In this document: piece by piece, positions 6,102 through 12,492 of the stretch
How the letters are laid out: every line of letters starts with the position of its first letter
Position numbering within the stretch: the first letter of the stretch is position 1
Assembly: GCA_046765875.1 (NCBI GenBank)
Contig: JBKPSJ010000328.1
Span: 1 to 12,492, forward strand
DNA from: DASRHY01 sp046765875
Lineage (GTDB): Bacteria; Actinomycetota; Actinomycetes; Propionibacteriales; Kribbellaceae
Reading direction: 5' to 3'
DNA length: 12,492 bases
Program-made: the position numbers and the translations under genes
Notes under the pieces: model-generated
The model's database searches: none
Seen by the model: only the letters and a program-made list of their open reading frames with translations
What the model was told of the DNA's origin: nothing

Positions 6102-7385
6102 GTGGAACGCTTCCGGATCGCGGGCGAGGCCCGTCTCGAAGGCACGGTCGAGGTGGCCGGCGCCAAGAACAGCGCGCTGAAGCTGATGGCGGCCGCGCTG
6201 CTGGCGGAGGGTACGACGGTCCTGCGGCGAGTGCCGAGCATCCTCGACGTGAAGTTCATGGCCCAGTTGCTCGACACCCTGGGCTGCACGGCGACGGTCG
6301 ACACCGTGGCAGGCGAGGCGGTGATCGCGGTGCCCGCGGAGATCGGGCACCAGTGCGACTACGAGCTGGTCCGCAAGCTGCGCGCCTCGATCTCGGTGCT
6401 CGGGCCATTGCTCGGACGCTGCGGCCGCGCGGAGGTGGCGCTGCCCGGCGGCGACAACATCGGCTCCCGCGGGCTGAACATGCACGTGGCCGGGCTGGAG
6501 GCGATGGGTGCCAAGGTCCACATCGAGCACGGTTTCGTGGTCGCCGAGGCGCCATCGGGGCTGCAGGGTGCCGAGGTCTGGCTGGACTTCCCGAGCGTGG
6601 GCGCGACCGAGACGCTGATGATGGCGGCGGTGCTGGCCAGTGGCACCACGATCATCGAGAACGCCGCACGCGAGCCGGAGATCGCCGACATCGCCTCGAT
6701 GCTGGTCGAGATGGGTGCCACGATCGAGGGCGCCGGTACGCCGCGGATCGAGGTCACCGGTGTTGACGAGTTGCATGCGGTCGAGCACGACGTCGTCGCG
6801 GACCGGATCGTGTCCGGGAGTTGGGCGTTCGCCGCCGCGATCACCCGCGGCGACGTGACGATCAGGCACGGCCGTCCGGAGCACCTAGAGCTGCCGCTGG
6901 ACAAGCTCTACAAGGCGGGCGCGGATATCAGCGTGGTCGAGGACGGGTTCCGGGTGGCGATGAACGACCGGCCGCACGCGGTCGACGTTGTCACGCTGCC
7001 GTTCCCAGGCTTCCCGACCGACCTGCAGTCGTTCGTTATCGCGATGAACGCGGTCAGCGACGGCGCCGCGATGGTGACCGAGAACCTGTTCGAGGGACGG
7101 TTCACCTTCACCCAGGAGCTGAGCCGGCTCGGCGCGCAGGTGCAGACCGACGGGCATCACGCCGTGATCCGCGGGGTCGAGCGGCTGTCTGGCGCACCTG
7201 TCATAGCCACTGACATCCGAGCTGGGGCGGCACTGGTGCTGGCCGGGCTTGCGGCCGAGGGCGAGACGCGGGTGTCGGCGGCCCACCACGTGCACCGCGG
7301 CTACACCGACTTCGCCGGCAATCTGCGCCGGCTCGGCGCGGACGTCATCGTCGAACCCGACGACACCGAGCTCTACTGGAACTGA
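6102..7385 (+). CDS. murA: UDP-N-acetylglucosamine 1-carboxyvinyltransferase
   Basis: MurA catalyses the first committed step of peptidoglycan synthesis in the cytoplasm, transferring enolpyruvate from PEP to UDP-GlcNAc. The protein has 427 residues, which is full length. Seen: K22-N23 in VAGAKNSALK (substrate binding), the mobile active-site loop LPGGDNIGSR (114-123), FPTDLQ with D307 (the general-base aspartate, equivalent to E. coli D305), R373 in DIRAGAAL and R399 in HRGY (equivalent to E. coli R371 and R397). The loop residue that is Cys115 in E. coli is Asp here (D118), as in mycobacterial MurA. The enzyme should work but not be alkylated by fosfomycin. The GTG start gives MERFRIAG, which aligns with the family N-terminus. 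The last 13 bases overlap the end of the convergent arginase-like gene. Confidence 0.97.
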   Translation: MERFRIAGEARLEGTVEVAGAKNSALKLMAAALLAEGTTVLRRVPSILDVKFMAQLLDTLGCTATVDTVAGEAVIAVPAEIGHQCDYELVRKLRASISVLGPLLGRCGRAEVALPGGDNIGSRGLNMHVAGLEAMGAKVHIEHGFVVAEAPSGLQGAEVWLDFPSVGATETLMMAAVLASGTTIIENAAREPEIADIASMLVEMGATIEGAGTPRIEVTGVDELHAVEHDVVADRIVSGSWAFAAAITRGDVTIRHGRPEHLELPLDKLYKAGADISVVEDGFRVAMNDRPHAVDVVTLPFPGFPTDLQSFVIAMNAVSDGAAMVTENLFEGRFTFTQELSRLGAQVQTDGHHAVIRGVERLSGAPVIATDIRAGAALVLAGLAAEGETRVSAAHHVHRGYTDFAGNLRRLGADVIVEPDDTELYWN

Positions 7386-8230
7386 CCGCCGAGGTAATCC
7401 ACGATCCGCCGCGCACCATCGCGGCCCGGGTCGAGGTCGGGGTTGTAGATCGTCACCGACATCCCCGCGCACCGGCGGTCGCCGAGCGCCCCGTGGGTGA
7501 TCTCGCCGAGCTCGTCCCAGTCCAGCCCGCCGCGCTGCGGATAGTCCACCGCGGCCAGGCTCTCGGTCGACAGCACGTCCAGGTCGACGTGCAGCCAGAA
7601 CCTCTCGGTACGCAGATGGTCGAGGGCATTACCGGTGCACTCGGCGACATGCCCGTGCAGGTCCTCGTCGGTCTTGAGCCAGACGCGATCTCGCACGGAC
7701 GGTACGCCTGCCTGGGCAAGCTCGGCCGCATCCCTCGGACCGAGCATGGCGACCACACCGGCCTCGATGAGCGGCAGCGACGGAAGGTTCGCCGGCGTGA
7801 AGCCGAGTGCGAGTCCTAGCTCGCAGTCGGCGGCCTCACCGGTGGTCGACTCCCGCGGTGGCCAGGCATCCTCGTGGCCGTCGACGAACAACATCCCGAC
7901 GCCCGGCGAGGCCGCCAGCGCACCGAGCAGGACAGGGCAGTCACCGCCGACCACGAGCGGGAAGGTCCCGCGCCGGTACGCCTCCTCGACCGCCAGCCGC
8001 ACCTCTCCCACCATCGAGACCAGCGCATCCTCGGCCAGGAGCCCGGACCGCGGACCGCGCTCGGGTCTCAGCCCGGCGAATGCGACGTTGCCGGCGTCCC
8101 GGCCGCCGACGGCGCGGACGAGTCCCGCTGCCCGCAGCGCGGCGGGTGCGCGGGCCACACCCGTGTCGACACCGGCCGAGTTGAACCCGACGCCCACCAC
8201 CTCGACATCCACCTCGACATCCACCTTCAC
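7373..8230 (-). CDS. Arginase/agmatinase/formiminoglutamase-fold protein
   Basis: The protein has 285 residues and a ureohydrolase-like fold. The substrate is unknown; relatives cleave guanidino or formimidoyl groups with a binuclear Mn site. Seen in order: VVGGDCPVLLGAL (93-105, where the family normally has GGDH), FVDGHEDAW (115-123, the DxHxD ligand motif), and LHVDLDVLSTESLAAVD (213-229, the SxDxDxxDP-like motif with D216 and D218). Five of the six usual metal ligands are present (D117, H119, D121, D216, D218). The first-motif histidine is C98. The exact start is uncertain: GTG at 8230 is used because it lies 11 bases after the helicase stop, but in-frame GTG codons down to 8197 are also possible, since the conserved part begins at VVGVGF. 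It is probably co-transcribed with the helicase and overlaps the end of murA by 13 bases. Confidence 0.85.
   Translation of the reverse strand: MKVDVEVDVEVVGVGFNSAGVDTGVARAPAALRAAGLVRAVGGRDAGNVAFAGLRPERGPRSGLLAEDALVSMVGEVRLAVEEAYRRGTFPLVVGGDCPVLLGALAASPGVGMLFVDGHEDAWPPRESTTGEAADCELGLALGFTPANLPSLPLIEAGVVAMLGPRDAAELAQAGVPSVRDRVWLKTDEDLHGHVAECTGNALDHLRTERFWLHVDLDVLSTESLAAVDYPQRGGLDWDELGEITHGALGDRRCAGMSVTIYNPDLDPGRDGARRIVDYLGGQFQ
8197..8226. repeat. 12-base tandem repeat at the start of the arginase-like gene
   Basis: The unit CCACCTCGACAT is repeated 2.5 times without mismatch (8197-8208, 8209-8220, 8221-8226). Read on the minus strand it encodes V-D-V-E twice at the N-terminus of the arginase-like protein. 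A length change by one unit would stay in frame. Confidence 0.8.
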
Positions 8231-8241
8231 ATTTTGACGTG

Positions 8242-10731
8242 TCAGAGCGGCTGGAGGGCGGTGATGCGCAGGACCGGCGCCGCCTCGGCGTCGGTGGCGG
8301 CCAGGTCCAGTTCGGCCGATAGCCGCCAGTCGTGGTTGTGCTCGGGATCGTCGAGTATCTGCTGGACCAGCCAGCGCTCCGGCTCCTCGGTGACCATGAA
8401 CAGCGATGGGCCGCGTGCGTCGGCACCGGTGTTGACGTACTCGTACTCGTCGAAGAACGGCTCGGCTGCTGCGGCCCATCGTTCGGCGTTCCACTCGGTG
8501 TCCAGCTCGCCCAACTCGCTCCAGCGGCGCAGCGCCAGCAGCTCGATCCGGCGGAACATCGCGGTACGGACCATGATGCGCAGCGCCCGCGGGTTCGCCG
8601 ACAGCCGCCGCGGCGCCTCCGGCGTGACGAGCTCGGCTACCGGCTCGGAGGGATTGGTGAGCTCCTCCCACTCGTCGAGCAGGCTGGAGTCGGTCTGCCG
8701 TACGAGTTCGCCGAGCCACTCGATCAGATCGGTCAGCTCGTCGGTCCGGGCCGAGGCGGGCACGGTCTGCCGCAGCGCCTTGTACGCATCGCTCAGGTAG
8801 CGGAGTACAACGCCCTCCGAGCGGGCCAGCCCGTAGAAGGAGATGTACTCGCCGAAGGTCAGCCCTCGCTCGTACAGGTCGCGTGCCACCGACTTGGGCG
8901 ACAACGGCGACTCGGCGATCCACGGATGGCTGCGCGCGTACATCTGGTACGCCGTCTCCAGCAGGTCCTCGAGCGGCATCGGCCAGCTCACGTCCTCGAG
9001 CAGCTCCATGCGCTCCTCGTACTCGATGCCCTCGGCCTTCATCCGCTCGACCGCCTCGCCGCGGGCCTTGTACTCCTGCGCCATCAGCACCGGCCGCGGG
9101 TTCTCCAGCGTTGCCTCGAGCACCGACAGGACGTCGAGCGCATACGTCGGCCCGGCCGGGTCGAGCAGTTCCAGCGCGGCCAGCGCGAACGTCGACAGCG
9201 GCTGGTTGAGCGAGAAGTCGCGCTGCAGGTCGACGGTCAGCCGCAGCGTGCGGCCGGTCGGGTCGGGCTCGGCCAGCCGTTCGACTACACCGGCGGTCAG
9301 CAGGCTGCGGTACATCGCGATCGCACGGCGGACCATCCGGTTCTGCCGCGCACGGTCCTCGTGGTTGTCGCGCAGCAGTTGCCGCATGGCGAGGAAGGGG
9401 TCGCCGTCGCGGGCGATCACGTTCAGCAGCATCGCGTGGCTGACCCGCATCCGCGATACCAGCGCCTCGGGCTCGGCGGCGACCAGACGGTCGAAGGTCT
9501 CCTGGCTCCAGTTGACCGCACCCTCCGGCGGCTTCTTGCGTACCACCTTGCGCTGCTTCTTCGGGTCGTCGCCGGCCTTCTCCAGGGCCTTGGCGTTCTC
9601 GATAGCGTGCTCGGGCGCCTGCACGACGACGGTGCCGGCCGAGTCGTACCCGGCCCGTCCGGCGCGGCCCGCGATCTGGTGGAACTCCCTTGCCTTGAGC
9701 AACCGCTGACGGTGTCCGTCGAACTTGCTCAGACCGGTCAGTACAACCGTCCGGATCGGCACGTTGATGCCGACGCCGAGCGTGTCGGTGCCGCAGATCA
9801 CCTTGAGCAGCCCGGACTGGGCGAGTTGCTCGACCAGTCGCCGGTACTTCGGCAGCATCCCCGCGTGGTGGACGCCGATGCCGTGCCGTACCAGCCGGGA
9901 CAACGTCTTGCCGAAACCGGGCCCGAACCGGAATCCGCCGATCAGCTTGGCGATCTCGTCCTTCTCCTGCCGGCTGCAGACGTTGACGCTCATCAGCGCC
10001 TGCGCCCGTTCGAGCGCAGCCGCCTGGGTGAAGTGGACGACGTACACGGGTGCCTGGTGCGTCTCCAGCAGTTCGGTGAGCGTCTCGTGCAGCGGCGTGA
10101 GGACATACCGGTACGTCAGCGGGACCGGGCGCTCGGTGGAACTGACCACCGCGGTCGGGCGGCCGGTACGACGGGTCAGGTCGACCTGGAACCGTTCGAC
10201 ATCCCCGAGTGTGGCCGACATCAGGACGAACTGTGCCTGTGGCAACTCCAGCAACGGCACCTGCCAGGCCCAGCCCCGGTCGGGCTCGGAGTAGAAGTGG
10301 AACTCGTCCATCACCACCTGGCCGACGTCGGCGGCGCGGCCCTCGCGCAGCGCTTGGTTCGCCAGCACCTCGGCGGTGCAGCAGATGATCGGAGCGCCCG
10401 GGTTGACCGCGGCGTCGCCGGTCAGCATCCCGACCCGCTCGGCGCCGAACACGTCGCACAGCGCGAAGAACTTCTCCGAGACCAGGGCCTTGATCGGCGC
10501 CGTGTAATAGGTGCGGACGCCGGCGGCCAGCGCGGCGAAGTGGGCGCCGGTGGCGACGAGGCTCTTGCCGGAGCCGGTCGGGGTGGACAGGATCACGTTC
10601 GACCCGGTCATCACCTCGATCAGCGCCTCCTCCTGGGCGGCGTACAGGGTGATGCCCTGCTCGGTGACCCAGGCAGAGAACGCGTCGTACAGGTCGTCGG
10701 CGTCGGCAGGGACTCGGTCGCTGAGGGTCAT
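8242..10731 (-). CDS. DExH-box superfamily 2 helicase with DUF3516 C-terminal region
   Basis: This is an 829-residue ATP-dependent nucleic-acid helicase of the Ski2-like kind found in actinobacteria. Domain 1 holds Walker A TPTGSGKS (50-57), motif Ia TAPIKALVSEKF, motif II DEFH (142-145) and motif III SAT (172-174). Domain 2 holds VHHAGMLPKYRR, motif V TDTLGVGINVPIRTVV and motif VI QIAGRAGRAG (352-361). The remaining 450 or so residues match my recollection of DUF3516, an actinobacterial extension of these helicases, with conserved-looking stretches such as NVIARDGDPF, LSTFALAALELLDP and the C-terminal WLVQQILDDPEHNHDW. The substrate (RNA or DNA) cannot be told from sequence. The ATG at 10731 gives MTLSDRVPAD. 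The frame opens 45 codons further up, but that stretch lacks coding character and overlaps the inverted repeat. The stop is 11 bases before the arginase-like gene. Confidence 0.92.
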   Translation of the reverse strand: MTLSDRVPADADDLYDAFSAWVTEQGITLYAAQEEALIEVMTGSNVILSTPTGSGKSLVATGAHFAALAAGVRTYYTAPIKALVSEKFFALCDVFGAERVGMLTGDAAVNPGAPIICCTAEVLANQALREGRAADVGQVVMDEFHFYSEPDRGWAWQVPLLELPQAQFVLMSATLGDVERFQVDLTRRTGRPTAVVSSTERPVPLTYRYVLTPLHETLTELLETHQAPVYVVHFTQAAALERAQALMSVNVCSRQEKDEIAKLIGGFRFGPGFGKTLSRLVRHGIGVHHAGMLPKYRRLVEQLAQSGLLKVICGTDTLGVGINVPIRTVVLTGLSKFDGHRQRLLKAREFHQIAGRAGRAGYDSAGTVVVQAPEHAIENAKALEKAGDDPKKQRKVVRKKPPEGAVNWSQETFDRLVAAEPEALVSRMRVSHAMLLNVIARDGDPFLAMRQLLRDNHEDRARQNRMVRRAIAMYRSLLTAGVVERLAEPDPTGRTLRLTVDLQRDFSLNQPLSTFALAALELLDPAGPTYALDVLSVLEATLENPRPVLMAQEYKARGEAVERMKAEGIEYEERMELLEDVSWPMPLEDLLETAYQMYARSHPWIAESPLSPKSVARDLYERGLTFGEYISFYGLARSEGVVLRYLSDAYKALRQTVPASARTDELTDLIEWLGELVRQTDSSLLDEWEELTNPSEPVAELVTPEAPRRLSANPRALRIMVRTAMFRRIELLALRRWSELGELDTEWNAERWAAAAEPFFDEYEYVNTGADARGPSLFMVTEEPERWLVQQILDDPEHNHDWRLSAELDLAATDAEAAPVLRITALQPL

Positions 10732-10774
10732 GGCCCGTCCATGATCGCGGGTCGGCCAAGTCGGGGCGAGCTGC

Positions 10775-10875
10775 CGTCCACTCCTGCGGTCAGAATTCGC
10801 CGGCGGCGGCTCCGCGCGCACGGCGGACCCCTGACGCGATGAGCAGACCGGCGAATCGGACCGCACGAGTGGACG
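10775..10875. repeat. Long-armed imperfect inverted repeat between the sigma factor and helicase genes
   Basis: The left arm (10775-10803, 29 bases) and right arm (10848-10875, 28 bases) pair in three perfect blocks: CGTCCACTC with GAGTGGACG, TGCGGTC with GACCGCA (plus strand of the right arm), and ATTCGCCGG with CCGGCGAAT. That is 25 base pairs, interrupted only by one 1x1 mismatch and one 2x3 internal loop. The 44-base centre contains a small possible hairpin (TCCGC 10811-10815 with GCGGA 10823-10827). It begins 3 bases after the sigma-factor stop and ends 43 bases before the helicase start. No T-run follows on either strand. It could be a transcript-end hairpin, a structured 5' leader of the helicase mRNA, or a short MITE-like or palindromic repeat element. 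The structure is seen; the role is unknown. Confidence 0.75.
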
Positions 10876-10878
10876 CTG

Positions 10879-12041
<1,163 letters not shown>

Positions 12042-12045
<4 letters not shown>

Positions 12046-12398
12046 ATCGCGTGGACCGGCCGCACCTCGACCAGGCCCAGCTCGGACTCCGGCACCCGGC
12101 GGGCGATCTCCAGCGCACGCTCCGGCGAGCCGCAGTCGACCAGGTAGAAGCCCGCCAGCACCTCCTTGACCTCGGCGAACGGACCGTCGCTGCTGATCGG
12201 CGCGCCCTCGCGGGCCGGCAGCCGGATCGTCTCGGCCGGGTCGGCCAGCCGCTCGGACGCGACCAGCTCGCCGCTGCCGGCCAGGCCGTCGGTGAGCGAC
12301 TGGTAGTACGCCAGCCCGGCGGCCTGCTCATCGGCCGAGAAGCTCTCCCACATCTTGCGCGACTCGGGATTGCTGTAGATCAGGATCACGTACTTCAC
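12042..12398 (-). CDS. YCII-related DGPF-domain protein
   Basis: The protein has 118 residues and one domain of the YCII/DGPF family (dimeric ferredoxin-like fold). The N-terminus MKYVILIYSNPES is the typical first beta strand. The naming motif DGPF is at 71-74 within SSDGPFAEVKEVLAGFYLVD, and the last strand is GLVEVRPVHAM. The biochemical role of DGPF proteins is not known. They are the standard neighbours, and known or predicted regulatory targets, of ECF42 sigma factors. The gene is upstream of the sigma gene with a 4-base overlap, so the two form a bicistronic unit. The GTG start at 12398 is fixed by the conserved first strand. AGGG lies 8 bases before it and could act as a Shine-Dalgarno, but the same bases also form a possible -10 (TAGGGT). 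Confidence 0.93.
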
Positions 12399-12405
12399 GC
12401 CGCCG

Positions 12406-12411
12406 ACCCTA
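12406..12411 (-). promoter_or_regulatory. Possible -10 element of the DGPF-sigma operon
   Basis: On the minus strand TAGGGT (TANNNT) ends 7 bases before the GTG of the DGPF gene, consistent with a leaderless transcript. The same AGGG could be a Shine-Dalgarno, so the two readings compete. No recognisable -35 is seen. Confidence 0.3.
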
Positions 12412-12429
12412 CTGCTCGGGACTGCCCGG

Positions 12430-12492
12430 CTACGGCTGGGCGGAGCGGATGACGTCCTGGGCCGCGTCGACGTCCTTGGGCCACACGTACAC
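12430..12492 (-). CDS. C-terminal end of an unidentified protein (5' part outside window)
   Basis: The minus-strand frame is open from the window edge and encodes 20 residues (VYVWPKDVDAAQDVIRSAQP) before a TAG stop. Every one of these codons ends in G or C, as expected of real coding sequence here. The gene ends 31 bases before the DGPF start on the same strand, so it may belong to the same transcript. The fragment is too short to assign a family. Confidence 0.5.
   Translation of the reverse strand: MYVWPKDVDAAQDVIRSAQP

Noticed and set aside
5994..6884. Extension of the adenosyltransferase frame upstream to make a 490-residue fusion protein
   Set aside because: The added part runs antisense through murA and has no recognisable domain. 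The family N-terminus is at the ATG at 5993.
8231..10759. A single 1128-residue frame joining the arginase-like protein to sequence antisense-frame-shifted through the helicase
   Set aside because: The upstream part is an out-of-frame reading of the helicase gene, rich in R, G and P and without motifs. Only the last 285 residues are real.
8332..10842. An 836-codon open frame on the plus strand antisense to the helicase
   Set aside because: It is a shadow of the helicase gene. GC-rich codon bias removes stops from the opposite strand. Its protein is full of R, G, L, Q and H with no domain pattern, while the minus-strand frame holds all helicase motifs.
10732..10866. N-terminal extension of the helicase by 45 residues
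   Set aside because: The extra residues lack coding character and would translate through the inverted repeat. The ATG at 10731 gives the expected family start.
12467..12472. CGTCGA on the minus strand as an ECF42 -35 element (expected TGTCGA-like) for the DGPF operon
   Set aside because: It lies inside the coding end of the upstream gene, GTCGAC-type words are common in this DNA, and no fitting -10 is found at the right distance. The recalled consensus could not be checked.

Overview
The window is high-G+C DNA. Almost every codon ends in G or C, and GTG starts are common. Gene content and order point to a mycelial or nocardioform actinomycete: F-ATPase genes followed by a DUF2550 gene, an actinobacterial MurA with Asp in place of the catalytic Cys, a DUF3516 helicase, and an ECF42-type sigma factor beside a DGPF protein. 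Propionibacteriales such as Kribbella or Nocardioides would fit, but that genus guess is inference only.

Layout. (1) 1-3173, plus strand: the 3' half of an F1-ATPase operon, with atpA (3' end only), atpG, atpD and atpC packed with gaps of 6 bases or less. (2) 3256-5366, plus strand: a one-membrane-segment DUF2550 protein, then an SppA-type serine/lysine peptidase. (3) 5412-5993, minus strand: a PduO-type cob(I)alamin adenosyltransferase, convergent with sppA. (4) 5994-6101: a short divergent promoter region holding two imperfect inverted repeats. (5) 6102-7385, plus strand: murA. (6) 7373-10731, minus strand: a DUF3516 DExH helicase followed 11 bases later by an arginase-fold protein whose end overlaps the end of murA by 13 bases. 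(7) 10732-10878: an intergenic gap almost filled by a 101-base long-armed inverted repeat. (8) 10879-12398, minus strand: a DGPF/YCII protein and an ECF42-type sigma factor overlapping by 4 bases. (9) 12430-12492, minus strand: the last 20 codons of an unidentified gene.

How it works together. Most of the window is housekeeping: ATP synthesis, peptidoglycan precursor synthesis, cobalamin activation and envelope proteolysis. The accessory part is the minus-strand block from the DGPF/ECF42 regulatory pair down to the helicase and arginase-like protein. No mobile element, CRISPR array, tRNA or rRNA was seen, and no stretch over 300 bases lacks a gene.

The most interesting unexplained signals are structural. 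One is the long inverted repeat between the sigma gene and the helicase gene. Another is the pair of dyads between the adenosyltransferase gene and murA. A third is a recurring TANNNT hexamer 6-8 bases before the start codon of four genes, which suggests leaderless mRNAs. The arginase-like protein also lacks one expected metal-ligand histidine. I did not find a convincing wholly new multi-gene system.
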